In this document: positions 48,910 through 58,146 of the stretch, piece by piece
How positions within the stretch are numbered: position 1 is the stretch's first letter
How the letters are laid out: each line of letters opens with the position of its first letter
Assembly (NCBI RefSeq): GCF_004364865.1
Contig: NZ_SOAU01000001.1
Span: 1,178,001-1,242,000, forward strand
Direction of reading: 5' to 3'
DNA: 64,000 nt
Source: Ilumatobacter fluminis
GTDB lineage: Bacteria > Actinomycetota > Acidimicrobiia > Acidimicrobiales > Ilumatobacteraceae
Made by a program: the position numbers and the translations under genes
Notes under the pieces: generated by a model
Seen by the model: the letters and a program-made list of their open reading frames with translations, nothing else
Told to the model about the DNA's origin: nothing
Database searches by the model: none

Positions 48910-49914
48910 GTGACCGGGCATCTTGCAGACTTCGACGGTGACGACGCACGCTTCGACGTGGTCGGGATCGGCAACGCACTCGTCGACGTGATCTCGCACG
49001 CGCCCGACGCGTTCCTCGACGAACACGGCCTCACCAAGGGGTGGATGGACCTGATCGACACCGATCGAGCCGTCATGCTCTACCAGGCGCTCGGCTCGGC
49101 GGTCGAGATGTCGGGCGGTTCGGCGGCGAACACCATGTGCGGCGTGGCCAGCTTCGGCGGCACGGCGGCGTACATCGGCAAGGTGTCCGACGACGAGCTC
49201 GGCCGGGTGTTCGGACACGACCTGCACGCCGTCGGGGTGAGCTTCCGTGCCGGGAGCCACGATCCCGACACGCCGACCGGTCGTTGCATCATCGTCGTCA
49301 CCCCCGACGCCGAGCGCACCATGAACACCTACCTCGGCGCGTCGAGCCTGCTCGGCACCACCGACCTCGACGAGACGGCGATCGCCGACGGCCGGGTGCT
49401 CTACATGGAGGGCTACCTCTACGACCGCGACGATGCGAAAGAGGCATTCCGGCACGCCTCGACCGTCGCCCACGACGCCGGTCGCATGGTGTCGCTCACC
49501 CTGTCCGACTCGTTCTGCGTCGATCGGCACCGCGACGACTTCCGTGCCCTCGTGAGTGACCAGGTCGACCTGCTCTTCGGCAACGAAGCCGAGCTGATCG
49601 CCCTGTACGAGACCGAGACGTTCTTCGAGGCCGTGACGGAACTGCGCAAACACTGTGAGTTCGCCGCCATCACCGTCGGCGCCAAGGGATCGATCGTCGT
49701 CACCGGCGACGAGCTGATCGAGGTGGCTCCCCGTTCCGTGCCGAAAGTCGTCGATACGACCGGCGCCGGTGACCTCTACGCCGCCGGATTCCTCCACGGG
49801 CTCACGTCCGGGCAGCCTCTCGCTCGCTGCGGCGAGCTGGGCTCGATCGCGGCGTCGGAGGTCATCTCCCACGTCGGGCCGCGTCCGCTCGTCGAACTCC
49901 GCACCCTGGCCTGA
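48910..49914 (+). CDS. PfkB-family carbohydrate/nucleoside kinase (adenosine-kinase-like)
   Basis: 334 residues. The first PfkB signature lies in MSGGSAANTMCGVASFGG (about 72-89), and the second DTTGAGDLYAAGFLHGL (about 280-296) contains the catalytic Asp and anion hole. The opening VVGIGNALVDVISHAPDAFL, GKVSDDELGRVF and PTGRCIIVVTPDAERTMNTY are shared with adenosine kinase-type members in proteobacteria and actinobacteria, so adenosine is a plausible substrate, in keeping with the adenosine deaminases nearby; sugar kinases cannot be excluded. It is followed after 52 nt by the phosphohexomutase. Confidence 0.82.
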   Translation: MTGHLADFDGDDARFDVVGIGNALVDVISHAPDAFLDEHGLTKGWMDLIDTDRAVMLYQALGSAVEMSGGSAANTMCGVASFGGTAAYIGKVSDDELGRVFGHDLHAVGVSFRAGSHDPDTPTGRCIIVVTPDAERTMNTYLGASSLLGTTDLDETAIADGRVLYMEGYLYDRDDAKEAFRHASTVAHDAGRMVSLTLSDSFCVDRHRDDFRALVSDQVDLLFGNEAELIALYETETFFEAVTELRKHCEFAAITVGAKGSIVVTGDELIEVAPRSVPKVVDTTGAGDLYAAGFLHGLTSGQPLARCGELGSIAASEVISHVGPRPLVELRTLA

Positions 49915-49954
49915 CCGGGCCCCGCCCGGGGCTGACGCGCCGCCGGTTCGGACC

Positions 49955-49960
49955 TACGCT
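49955..49960 (+). promoter_or_regulatory. Leaderless -10 box for the phosphohexomutase gene
   Basis: TACGCT, 6 nt before GTG 49967, no Shine-Dalgarno sequence. Confidence 0.5.
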
Positions 49961-49966
49961 GGTGAC

Positions 49967-51559
49967 GTGACCGAATCTCCACGCACCGCCGCCGAGCGTT
50001 GGCTCGCCGCCGAACCCGACGACGACATCCGTGACGAACTCGCTCGGCTCGTCGACGGCGCCGCCGACGAGCTGACCGCCCGTTTCACCGGCCGACTGCA
50101 GTTCGGCACGGCCGGGCTGCGCGCCGCCGTCGGTGCCGGCCCGCAGCGGATGAACCGGTTGGTGGTCCGACAGGCCGCGGCCGGCCTCGGCGCCTACTTG
50201 CTCGATCAGGGCGACGAGGCACGAGACCGGGGCATCATCATCGGCTACGACGCTCGCCGCAAGAGCGACGTCTTCGCGCTCGACTCGGCCCGGGTCTGGG
50301 CGAAGATGGGCATCAGGGTCAAGCTGTTCGACCAGCAGGTGGCGACGCCCGTGCTGGCCTGGTCGATCACCGAAACCGGGTCGGCGGCCGGCGTCGTGGT
50401 CACGGCGTCGCACAACCCGCCCGCCGACAACGGCTACAAGGTGTACCTCGGCGACGGTGCGCAGATCGTGCCGCCCCACGACACCGGGATCGCCGAGTGC
50501 ATCGACCGTTACGACCCGACCACCGTCGAACTGGCCGGCGCCGACGACCCGCTGATCGAGATGGTCGGCGATCCGCTCGTCGAGGCCTACATCGCGTCGG
50601 TGCCGGCAGTGCGGCGACGCCCTGACGTCGCCGGCGTCACGGTCGCTTACACGGCGATGCACGGCGTCGGCGGCGAGACGATCCTCCGGTCGTTCGCGGC
50701 GGCGGGGCTGCCGAAGCCGGCCGTCGTCGAGGCCCAGTTCGAACCCGACGGCACGTTCCCGACGGTCTCGTTCCCGAATCCGGAGGAGCCGGGGGCGATG
50801 GATCTGTTGCTCGAGACGGCGGCCGCCGCCGAGGCCCAGGTGGCGATCGCCAACGACCCCGACGCCGACCGACTCGGTGCGGCGATCCGCCAACCGGACG
50901 GTTCGTGGCGGCGCCTCGGTGGTGACGAGATCGGCTGGTTGTTCGCCGACTACATCCTGTCGACGACCGAGGGTGACGACCGGTTGGCGGTGACGACCCT
51001 CGTGTCGTCGTCACTGCTCGGCAAGATGGCCGAACGGCACGGCGTCGCGTCGGTCGAGACGTTCACCGGGTTCAAGTGGATCGCCCGCGCCGTGCACGAT
51101 CATCCCGATCACCGGTTCGTGTTCGGCTACGAGCAGGCGCTCGGCTATCTCGTCGCCGGTCAGCCGCTCGACAAGGACGGCATCACGGCGGCCGTGCTGT
51201 TCGCCGAGATGGCGGCCGTCGCCGCGGCCGACGGCCGGACGATGCAGGACTGGCTCGACGACATCGCCGACCGGTACGGCAAACACGTGCTCGCCGATGC
51301 GTCGGTGCGGATGCCACCCGCCGAGGCCAAGGCCAAGGTCCTCGAGCTGCGCACCAACCCGCCCTCCGAGATCGGCGGTCGAGCCGTCCGTGCCACCGAG
51401 GAGTATCCCGAGGCCGATCTGCTGCGATTCGATCTCGACGGAGGCGTCAGGGTGCAGGTCCGTCCCAGCGGCACCGAGCCCAAAGTCAAGCTCTACGGCG
51501 AAGCCGTCGACGAAGACCCCGCCCCCTTCGTCGACGCCCTCGCCGCCCTCCTCACCTGA
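49967..51559 (+). CDS. Phospho-sugar mutase (PGM/PMM alpha-D-phosphohexomutase family)
   Basis: 530 residues with the four-domain mutase layout: the catalytic phosphoserine loop TASHNPPADNGYKVY (about 146-160), the metal loop NDPDADRLG (about 298-306), the sugar-binding FTGFKWIARAVHDH and GYEQALGYL, and the phosphate-binding RPSGTEPKVKLYG at the C-terminus. FGTAGLRAAVGAGPQRMN near the N-terminus is typical of the PgcA/phosphoglucomutase-phosphopentomutase type (PGM2-like). It may therefore interconvert ribose-1- and ribose-5-phosphate from nucleoside breakdown as well as hexose phosphates. The stop is 1 nt before the palindrome of locus 4. Confidence 0.9.
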   Translation: MTESPRTAAERWLAAEPDDDIRDELARLVDGAADELTARFTGRLQFGTAGLRAAVGAGPQRMNRLVVRQAAAGLGAYLLDQGDEARDRGIIIGYDARRKSDVFALDSARVWAKMGIRVKLFDQQVATPVLAWSITETGSAAGVVVTASHNPPADNGYKVYLGDGAQIVPPHDTGIAECIDRYDPTTVELAGADDPLIEMVGDPLVEAYIASVPAVRRRPDVAGVTVAYTAMHGVGGETILRSFAAAGLPKPAVVEAQFEPDGTFPTVSFPNPEEPGAMDLLLETAAAAEAQVAIANDPDADRLGAAIRQPDGSWRRLGGDEIGWLFADYILSTTEGDDRLAVTTLVSSSLLGKMAERHGVASVETFTGFKWIARAVHDHPDHRFVFGYEQALGYLVAGQPLDKDGITAAVLFAEMAAVAAADGRTMQDWLDDIADRYGKHVLADASVRMPPAEAKAKVLELRTNPPSEIGGRAVRATEEYPEADLLRFDLDGGVRVQVRPSGTEPKVKLYGEAVDEDPAPFVDALAALLT

Positions 51560-51560
51560 C

Positions 51561-51647
51561 GAACAGATGGGGTCAGGCACCTTCTGTTCGGAGCAGGCGG
51601 GTTGGTCGAAGGGGTCGTGCACAGAAGGTGCCTGACCCCATCTGTTC
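51561..51647. repeat. GGGGTCAGGCACC-type paired palindrome, locus 4
   Basis: Left arm 51561-51589 (GAACAGATGGGG ... CTTCTGTTC) and right arm 51621-51647 (ACAGAAGGTG ... CCCCATCTGTTC) are reverse complements apart from two bases missing at the inner end of the right arm. As in locus 2, the ATGG/CCAT variant is present on both arms. It fills the gap between the convergent mutase and membrane-protein genes. Confidence 0.9.
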
Positions 51648-51660
51648 ACGACACCTTTCG

Positions 51661-53316
51661 TCAGCGGAGGGCGTAGATGCGGAACCGGGAGTTGGACCAG
51701 ATGGCTTCGTAGCGGTCGCCGTGCTCGGTCAGCATCTCGTCGTCCATCGGTGCATTGACCTCGACCACGACGAGCGTCGGTGACCACTCGTCGGGGAGCG
51801 GCCGCCACTGGTCGACCTGGATCGATCGCCGGTCGGTCATCAAGGTGAGCGCTCGAGCCTTCGGACCCGCCACCACGTCGTCGGGTTCGCTGTTGGCGAC
51901 GACCGCATCGAACATCTCGACCGCCGACGGGTGCGTCGGGCCGAACTCGACGGCGCCCGCCGCAGCGGTTCGGTCGGCGCTCTCGACGCGCAGGTTCACG
52001 TTCGCCAGGTTGCCCGCGACGATCGCCAGGCAGACGACGAACGCTGCCGCGAGACCCATCCATCGGCGTCGGTAGCCGACCAGGGTGGCCACGCCGACGA
52101 GTGCGAGCAGGAGCACGATCGGCCCGACCGTCGTCATGTACCGATTGATCGCCGACCGGAAGCTGCCACCGATCGCGAATGCGACGAGGCCGTACACGAC
52201 GAGGTGGAGGTCGCGTCGGCGATGGATCGTCACGGCCGCCACGACACCGACGAGCATCGAGATCAGGACGAACCACATCGCCGCGAGCCCGAGCCCCTCG
52301 CTGCCGAGCACGGTGACGTAACGATCCCACGGCCGCTTGAGGCCGATGATGTCGGCGACGTGTCGGAAGTGGCGCTCGGAGAAGCGGTACGTGTTGCGAA
52401 TGCTGGTGCCGTCGTACTGCGGCACGAGCGTGCTGGGCAGCGCGAACTGGAGTGTGTAGACCGTGACGAGTGCCGACAGGTGCGGTACCAGCACCCGCAG
52501 CACGAGGAGACGATCGCGGAACCACTCCCGCATCGGTGGGGCGCCGGTCGTGAGGAGTCCGAGTTGGGCGCCACCGATGGCGGCCGTCATCGCCAGACCT
52601 TCACGTCGGACGCTGAACGCCGCGGCGGCACCGACGCCGAGCAGGACCAGCGGCCACCATCGGGCGGTCACGTCGGTGAGCGTCTTCGAATCGACCGCGC
52701 AGTCGACCGCCACGAGCATGGCGAACGTCACGGCCAAGAACGGCCACTCCGACTGGATCAACTCGCTCCACGAGAACAGCGCCGGGGTCAAGGTGATCGC
52801 CGGTGTGCTGATAAAGGCGACCGCACGACCGAGCCGGCGCTTCACCAGGACGAACCAGGCGCAGGCGAACACACATGCGCTGAGCACCGGGACGACGGCG
52901 AGTGCGTCCACGTCGACGCCGACGACGGCCACGAAGGGGGCGAGGATGAGTGGGAAGCCCCACGGATAGAGCGGCGGACTGAACGGCGCGCCGAGCGACT
53001 CGGTGACGGTGAACTCGTTGTCGGCCGTCACTGCACCCGGGTTGCCGTCGACCAGGCTCTTCGCCTGGCGGATGTACAGCGCCCAGTCGTCACCCCACCA
53101 GTGGCCCGGTCGGTGGCTCGCGAACATGAGCGCCGCCATGGCGCCCACCATCAGGGCGAGGCCGAGACCGACGAGCACCGGGTGCGGCTGGCGCCACCAC
53201 GGCGTCGCGCCCGAGTCGGGCGGCGTCTCTTCGGGGCTGTCGGGTGGGGGCGCGTCGACGGTCTGGTCGTCATCGTGCACCGCCGGAGGCGCGTCGTCGA
53301 CGACCTGGCCGTCCAT
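51661..53316 (-). CDS. Polytopic membrane protein, glycosyltransferase-39/ArnT-like
   Basis: 551 residues. A hydrophilic Asp/Pro-rich N-terminus (1-40) is followed by about eleven transmembrane helices and a C-terminal soluble domain (about 455-551). The first external loop contains WWGDDWALYIRQAKSLVDGN, the Asp-Asp/Glu motif expected in GT-C lipid-sugar-dependent transferases, and PLYPWGFPLILAPFVAVVG follows as in that family. Donor and acceptor are unknown. It starts 9 nt after the upp stop, so it shares the add-upp transcript, an unexpected partner for nucleoside genes. Confidence 0.7.
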   Translation of the reverse strand: MDGQVVDDAPPAVHDDDQTVDAPPPDSPEETPPDSGATPWWRQPHPVLVGLGLALMVGAMAALMFASHRPGHWWGDDWALYIRQAKSLVDGNPGAVTADNEFTVTESLGAPFSPPLYPWGFPLILAPFVAVVGVDVDALAVVPVLSACVFACAWFVLVKRRLGRAVAFISTPAITLTPALFSWSELIQSEWPFLAVTFAMLVAVDCAVDSKTLTDVTARWWPLVLLGVGAAAAFSVRREGLAMTAAIGGAQLGLLTTGAPPMREWFRDRLLVLRVLVPHLSALVTVYTLQFALPSTLVPQYDGTSIRNTYRFSERHFRHVADIIGLKRPWDRYVTVLGSEGLGLAAMWFVLISMLVGVVAAVTIHRRRDLHLVVYGLVAFAIGGSFRSAINRYMTTVGPIVLLLALVGVATLVGYRRRWMGLAAAFVVCLAIVAGNLANVNLRVESADRTAAAGAVEFGPTHPSAVEMFDAVVANSEPDDVVAGPKARALTLMTDRRSIQVDQWRPLPDEWSPTLVVVEVNAPMDDEMLTEHGDRYEAIWSNSRFRIYALR

Positions 53317-53325
53317 GTGGTCCGA

Positions 53326-53961
53326 TCAGCCGCCGGTGCCGAACTGGCGGTCGCCGGCGTCGCCCAGCCCGGGCACGATGAAGGCCTGATCGTTCAGGTG
53401 ATCGTCGATCGCAGCCGTGAAGATCTCCAGGTCGTAGCCGTCGTCGGCGAGCCGCTGGATGCCCTCGGGGGCAGCCAACGCACAGACGACCGTGATCGGA
53501 GCCGGCGCGCCGCGCTCGAGGAGCAGCTGGATCGTGTAGGCGAGTGACCCACCCGTTGCCAGCATGGGGTCGAGCACGATCACCGGCCGGCCGGCCAGGG
53601 AGTCGGGCAACTTGTTGACATAGGCGTGGGGCTCGAACGTCTCCTCGTTGCGGGCGACGCCGACGAAGCCGACGTCGGCCACCGGCATCAGCTCCTGCGC
53701 TGCGTGCACGAACCCGAGCCCGGCCCGCAGGATCGGGACGAGGACCGGCTGCACCGACAGGCGCTTCGCCGGCGCCGTCGTGAGCGGCGTCTCGACATCG
53801 ACGTCCTCGGTCGGCAGGTTCTCCGTCGCCGCAGCGATCAGCAGGGTGCCGATCCGTTCGAGGTTGAGTCGGAAGAGCGCGTCGGGCGTCTCCTTGTCGC
53901 GGATCCGTCGCAACGAATCGGCGACCAGCGGATGATCGACCAGGTGGACTTCGACAGGCAT
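53326..53961 (-). CDS. upp: Uracil phosphoribosyltransferase
   Basis: 211 residues; makes UMP from uracil and PRPP. Motifs: VPILRAGLGFVHAAQELMP (about 76-94), and the PRPP loop VIVLDPMLATGGS (about 127-139). The C-terminal uracil-binding FIVPGLGDAGDRQFGT is complete. Normal length. Second gene of the leftward add-upp-GT39 run, linking purine and pyrimidine salvage. Confidence 0.96.
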   Translation of the reverse strand: MPVEVHLVDHPLVADSLRRIRDKETPDALFRLNLERIGTLLIAAATENLPTEDVDVETPLTTAPAKRLSVQPVLVPILRAGLGFVHAAQELMPVADVGFVGVARNEETFEPHAYVNKLPDSLAGRPVIVLDPMLATGGSLAYTIQLLLERGAPAPITVVCALAAPEGIQRLADDGYDLEIFTAAIDDHLNDQAFIVPGLGDAGDRQFGTGG

Positions 53962-54001
53962 CAGACAGCTCCTCGAGCAGGTTCGTTCGGGGTCGGGGAC
54001 A

Positions 54002-55081
54002 TCACTTGGCGCCGATCGTCGACTCGGCGCGGAGCAGGGCGTAGCGGGGCTTGATGTAGCCGTTGATGATCTTGAGCCGCTCCGGGAACGGGGCGAACGC
54101 CGACTTCATAGCGTTGATGGTGAGCCACTCGAAGTCGTAGAGGTCCCAGCCGAACGCATCGTGGAGCTGCTGCATCTCCTTGCTCATCGAGGTATCGCTC
54201 ATCAGCCGGTTGTCGGTGTTGAGCGTCACGCGGAAGCGGAGACGGCGGAGCAGACCGATCGGGTGGTCGGCGATCGAGGCACAGACGCCGGTGTTGACGT
54301 TGGACGTCGGGCACAGTTCGAGGCAGACGCGCCGGTCGCGGACGAACGACGCCAGCCGTCCGAGCTGCTCCTCGCCGGGCGGGCCGGTGATGTCGTCGAC
54401 GATGCGCACGCCGTGGCCGAGCCGGGCGGCACCGCAGTACTGAAGGGCTTCCCAGATCGACGGCAGGCCGAACGCCTCGCCGGCGTGGATGGTCGAGTGG
54501 AAGTTCTCGCGTGCCACGTACTGGAACGCATCGAGGTGGCGCGACGGCGGGTGGCCCGCCTCGGCGCCGGCGATGTCGAAGCCGACCACGCCACGGTCTC
54601 GGTTGGCGACCGCCAGCTCGGCGATGTCGCGGCTGTGCGCAGCGGTGCGCATCGCCGAGCAGATGGTGTAGATGGTCAGGTCGGTGCCGGCCGATCCCCG
54701 CTCGAATCCGGCCAGGACGGCGTCGAGCACCTCTTGCAGGGTGAGCCCGCCCTCGATGTGCAGCTCGGGAGCGAACCGCACCTCGGCGTACACGACGTTG
54801 TCGGCGGCGAGATCTTGGGCGCACTCGTAGGCGACCCGCTCGATCGCGTCCCGGTGCTGCATGACGCCGACGGTGTGGGCGAACGTCTCCAGATAGAGCA
54901 CCAGGTCGTTGCGCTTGGCGCCACGGTTGAACCAGGCGCTGAGGTCGTCGACGTCGTCGGTCGGCAGCGTCGTGTAACCGTACTCCCGGGCGAGATCGAC
55001 GACCGTCGCCGGGCGGACACCCCCGTCGAGGTGGTCGTGGAGCAACACCTTCGGCGCACGCTGGATCATCGGGTCGATCAT
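54002..55081 (-). CDS. add: Adenosine deaminase (copy 1)
   Basis: 359 residues; zinc enzyme converting adenosine to inosine. Ligands and catalytic residues are visible: HDHLDGG (His15, His17), [17 protein letters not shown] with His and the catalytic Glu, GHGVRI, and [10 protein letters not shown] with the metal Asp. It is closely similar in layout to the second adenosine deaminase at 58282, with many shared motifs but clear divergence, so they are old paralogues. ATG 55081 gives the normal family start. It heads the add-upp operon. Confidence 0.93.
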   Translation of the reverse strand: MIDPMIQRAPKVLLHDHLDGGVRPATVVDLAREYGYTTLPTDDVDDLSAWFNRGAKRNDLVLYLETFAHTVGVMQHRDAIERVAYECAQDLAADNVVYAEVRFAPELHIEGGLTLQEVLDAVLAGFERGSAGTDLTIYTICSAMRTAAHSRDIAELAVANRDRGVVGFDIAGAEAGHPPSRHLDAFQYVARENFHSTIHAGEAFGLPSIWEALQYCGAARLGHGVRIVDDITGPPGEEQLGRLASFVRDRRVCLELCPTSNVNTGVCASIADHPIGLLRRLRFRVTLNTDNRLMSDTSMSKEMQQLHDAFGWDLYDFEWLTINAMKSAFAPFPERLKIINGYIKPRYALLRAESTIGAK

Positions 55082-55118
55082 GCGGCACCTCGGCGAACGT
55101 CGTCGGTCGTCGTGGCGA

Positions 55119-55988
55119 TCATGCGGCCACGCTAGCGAGCCGACGCAGCGGGAGGCCGTCGTCGCGCCGTAACCAGTTCCAGTCCGGGTACTCGGCGGCG
55201 GCCGAGATGCAGTGGACGGTGTAGGCGTGGCGGCTGTGCCCGGAGCGGTTCGCGTCACTCCAGTGGGGGAGCAACCCGTCGAGCACGACCATCGTGCCGG
55301 CGGGCACTTCGAGCGGGACGAGATCGTCGGGCGGGCTGGGCAGCGGTGTCGGGTCGAGCACCTCGAAGACCGTGCCGTCGTCGTCGGTCATCGCCCCGGA
55401 CCGCTTGAACAGCTGTCGCAGGCCCGTTCGGTGGCCGCCCGGTGCCGCCCACAGGCAGCCGTTGTCGAGCGTGGCGTCCTCCAACGCGAACCAGAACCCG
55501 ACCACGCTGATCGGATTGGTGTAGAGGAACGTCGCATCCTGATGACACGTGACCTCGCCACCGATCGACGGCTGCTTGAAGATGTACATGCTCTGGAGGA
55601 CGAGGGCGTCGTCGAGCCCGATGTCGGCGGCCACGTCGGCGAGTCGGGGCGTGTACGTGAAACGCTCGAACACGGGGTCGAGGTCGTGCATCGCGTGCCC
55701 GAGCTTGTTGATGCTGAGCTCCTTGGCCTGGACGAGATCGCCGTCGGGGCCGAACGCCTCCTCCTCGAAGAAGCACCAGGTGGTGTCGCCGCTCGAGAGG
55801 AACTCACGATTGCTCGTGCGCTCCTGTTCCTCGGTGGTGAACACGGTGCGTTCCCCGGTCGGCTCCCACTCGTGCACGATCTCGACGGCGCGGGTGCGCA
55901 GCTCGGCGATCGATGCAGCGTCGACGAAGTCGGGAACCACGAGAAACCCGTCGCGCCGGAACCCCTCGACCTGTTCAGCACTCAACAT
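55119..55988 (-). CDS. Phytanoyl-CoA dioxygenase-family protein
   Basis: 289 residues; Fe(II)/2-oxoglutarate-dependent oxygenase fold. [20 protein letters not shown] is the usual N-terminus; the iron ligands are in [11 protein letters not shown] (HxD, about 176-178) and a distal His near [14 protein letters not shown], with the Arg there binding 2-oxoglutarate. [23 protein letters not shown] is the conserved barrel core. The substrate is unknown. ATG 55988 is chosen for its TACGAT box (7 nt); ATG 55997 is the alternative. Divergent from queF. Confidence 0.85.
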   Translation of the reverse strand: MLSAEQVEGFRRDGFLVVPDFVDAASIAELRTRAVEIVHEWEPTGERTVFTTEEQERTSNREFLSSGDTTWCFFEEEAFGPDGDLVQAKELSINKLGHAMHDLDPVFERFTYTPRLADVAADIGLDDALVLQSMYIFKQPSIGGEVTCHQDATFLYTNPISVVGFWFALEDATLDNGCLWAAPGGHRTGLRQLFKRSGAMTDDDGTVFEVLDPTPLPSPPDDLVPLEVPAGTMVVLDGLLPHWSDANRSGHSRHAYTVHCISAAAEYPDWNWLRRDDGLPLRRLASVAA

Positions 55989-55995
55989 GGCGGCC

Positions 55996-56001
55996 ATCGT
56001 A
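55996..56001 (-). promoter_or_regulatory. Leaderless -10 box for the phytanoyl-CoA dioxygenase-like gene
   Basis: TACGAT on the minus strand, 7 nt before ATG 55988, no Shine-Dalgarno sequence. Confidence 0.5.
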
Positions 56002-56045
56002 GGCGCCTCGTCGGGCGCTCCGATCGGTGCGGATGATCGCGACCG

Positions 56046-56051
56046 TAGGCT
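56046..56051 (+). promoter_or_regulatory. Leaderless -10 box for queF
   Basis: TAGGCT, 6 nt before ATG 56058, no Shine-Dalgarno sequence. Confidence 0.5.
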
Positions 56052-56057
56052 GATCCG

Positions 56058-56444
56058 ATGAGTGAGCAGACCGAGAAGTTGACCGTGCTGGGCAACACCG
56101 TGCGGCACGCGATCGAGCACGTCGAGGTGTTCCCGGCGCCGCCGAACGTCTCGGTCGTGCGTTTCACGAACGACGAGCTGAACTCGATGTGCCCGGTCAC
56201 CGAGCAGCCCGATCTGTCGACCGTGGTGATCGAGTACGAACCCGACGCGTGGTGCATCGAGTCGAAGAGCCTCAAGCTCTACCTGTGGGGTTTCCGTGAC
56301 CGGGCCGTGTTCGCGGAGGCACTCGCCGCCGAGATCGCCGGCGAGGTGATGACGACCGCATCACCTCGCTGGGTCAAGGTCACGCTCACGCAGCGACCCC
56401 GTGGCGGCATCGAGATCCAGGTCGTCAGCGAACTCAACCGGTAA
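56058..56444 (+). CDS. queF: NADPH-dependent 7-cyano-7-deazaguanine reductase (unimodular QueF)
   Basis: 128 residues; reduces preQ0 to preQ1 for queuosine in tRNA. The nucleophilic Cys45 is in NSMCPVTEQPDL with the catalytic Asp52, and the QueF signature ESKSLKLYLWGFRD (68-81) for NADPH binding is intact. Length fits the short YkvM-type enzyme. No queC, queD, queE or tgt is adjacent, so those functions must lie elsewhere, or preQ0 is salvaged. The TAA stop is followed directly by palindrome locus 5. Confidence 0.93.
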   Translation: MSEQTEKLTVLGNTVRHAIEHVEVFPAPPNVSVVRFTNDELNSMCPVTEQPDLSTVVIEYEPDAWCIESKSLKLYLWGFRDRAVFAEALAAEIAGEVMTTASPRWVKVTLTQRPRGGIEIQVVSELNR

Positions 56445-56571
56445 CCAGAAGGGGTCAGGCACCTTCTGGCCGTCCAGGTCCTGCCCTGGTGCAGCTGCAG
56501 CGCCAGAAGGTGCCTGACCCCTTCTGGCCGTGGTGCAGCTGCAGCGCCAGAAGGTGCCTGGCCCCTTCTGG
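56445..56571. repeat. GGGGTCAGGCACC-type palindrome, locus 5 (three arms)
   Basis: A CCAGAAGGGG ... CCTTCTGG arm at 56445-56469 is followed by two arms in the opposite orientation at 56503-56527 and 56547-56571. The latter two are part of a 44-bp tandem duplication that includes TGGTGCAGCTGCAGCGCCAG. The third arm has one substitution (GGCC for GACC). The element starts on the base after the queF stop and ends 1 nt before the sulP stop codon. Confidence 0.9.
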
Positions 56572-56572
56572 C

Positions 56573-58090
56573 CTAGTGGGCGCTGACCTTGCCGGTGGTG
56601 TTGGCGTGGAGGCGTTCGGCGTGGCGGTTCATGCCGACCAGCACGGCCTCGATGTCGCGCTGGGCGAACTTCTCGACCACCGTGTCGAGGGCCCCGACCG
56701 CCGACGTGTCCCAGATGCGGGCGTCGGTCAGGTCGATCTCGACCCGCTTCACCTCGACGGCGTCGTAGTCGAAGGCGTGCACGATGTCGTGGGTCGAGGC
56801 GAAGAACAGCTCGCCGGTGACCGAGTAGAGCCGGCTCGTGTGATCGGGGTCGAGCACGCTCGTGACCTTCACGAGGCTGCTGACGTGGCGGGCGAGCAGG
56901 ATCGTCGACAGCACGACGCCGGCGCCGACGCCGTACGCGAGGTTGTGGGTGATGACGACGATCGCCACGGTCGTCGCCATGATCACGGTCTCGGCGACAG
57001 GGTGGGTCTTGATCGTGTGCGGACGCACGCTGCGCCAGTCGAACGTGCCGACCGACACCATGATCATCACGGCGACGAGCGCCGCCATCGGGATCCGTGC
57101 GACGAGGTCGCCGAGCGCCAGGATCAGCACCAGGAGGAACACACCGGCCGACAGCGTCGACAGGCGGGTACGTCCACCGGAGCGGAAGTTGATCATCGAC
57201 TGGCCGATCATGGCGCAGCCGGCCATGCCGCCGAGGAAGCCCGTCGCCACGTTGGCGACGCCCTGCCCGCGCGACTCCCGGTTCTTGTCGGAGTCGGTGT
57301 CGCTCAGGTCATCGAGGAGCTGGGCCGTCAGCAGCGACTCGAGGAGGCCGACGAGCGCGAGGGTGAACGCGACCGGGGCGATGATGCCGAGCGTCTCGAG
57401 GTCGAAGGGCAGGTCGGGCAGGGCCACGACGGGCAGCGCGCTCGGCAGGTCGCCCATGTCGCCGACCGTCGGCATGTCGATGTTCCAGATCAGCGCTGCT
57501 CCGGTGATCGCGACGATCGCCACCAGGGGCGACGGCACGGCGCGGGTGATGCGCGGGAGGCCGTAGATGATCACGAGACCGATCAGGATCGCGATCGTGT
57601 TGGCGACGATCAGGTCGCCGCGGTCGGCTTCGTCGCTGAGCAGGATGTGGGGCACCTGCGCCATGAAGATGAGGATCGCCAGAGCATTGACGAACCCGAC
57701 CATCACAGTGCGCGGCACGAACCGCATCAGCTCACCGACCCCGAGGTAGCCGAGCCCGACCTGGAAGATGCCGGCGAGGATCGTTGCCGCGAAGAGGTAC
57801 TCGATGCCGTGTTCCTCGACCAGCGGGACCAGGACCAGGGCCATGGCGCCGGTGGCGGCCGAGATCATGCCGGGGCGTCCGCCGGCGAAGGCGATGATGA
57901 TCGCGATCGAGAACGATGCGTAGAGGCCGACCTTGGGGTCGACGCCGGCGATGATCGAGAACGAGATCGCCTCGGGGATCAGCGCAAGCGCGACGACGAG
58001 GCCGGACAGGAGGTTCGCCTTCGGGTTCGCGAACCACTCGGCGCGGGTGAACGGGGCGCGCGTCGGACGCGCGGCGGTAGCAAGAGACAT
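56573..58090 (-). CDS. SulP-family anion transporter with STAS domain
   Basis: 505 residues. SLC26/SulP architecture: about twelve helices with the signature [20 protein letters not shown] and [16 protein letters not shown], a conserved central block [40 protein letters not shown], and a C-terminal STAS domain (about 400-490, [20 protein letters not shown]). Likely substrates are sulfate, bicarbonate or other small anions. ATG 58090 is preceded by GGGAG; the ORF's GTG 9 nt upstream is less likely. It lies downstream of the second add gene with a duplicated palindrome between. Confidence 0.87.
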   Translation of the reverse strand: MSLATAARPTRAPFTRAEWFANPKANLLSGLVVALALIPEAISFSIIAGVDPKVGLYASFSIAIIIAFAGGRPGMISAATGAMALVLVPLVEEHGIEYLFAATILAGIFQVGLGYLGVGELMRFVPRTVMVGFVNALAILIFMAQVPHILLSDEADRGDLIVANTIAILIGLVIIYGLPRITRAVPSPLVAIVAITGAALIWNIDMPTVGDMGDLPSALPVVALPDLPFDLETLGIIAPVAFTLALVGLLESLLTAQLLDDLSDTDSDKNRESRGQGVANVATGFLGGMAGCAMIGQSMINFRSGGRTRLSTLSAGVFLLVLILALGDLVARIPMAALVAVMIMVSVGTFDWRSVRPHTIKTHPVAETVIMATTVAIVVITHNLAYGVGAGVVLSTILLARHVSSLVKVTSVLDPDHTSRLYSVTGELFFASTHDIVHAFDYDAVEVKRVEIDLTDARIWDTSAVGALDTVVEKFAQRDIEAVLVGMNRHAERLHANTTGKVSAH

Positions 58091-58146
58091 TCGGGACACT
58101 CCCGGTTGCTGGGGGGCTTTCAGGGGAAGTCGTCAGGCTAGTGGAT

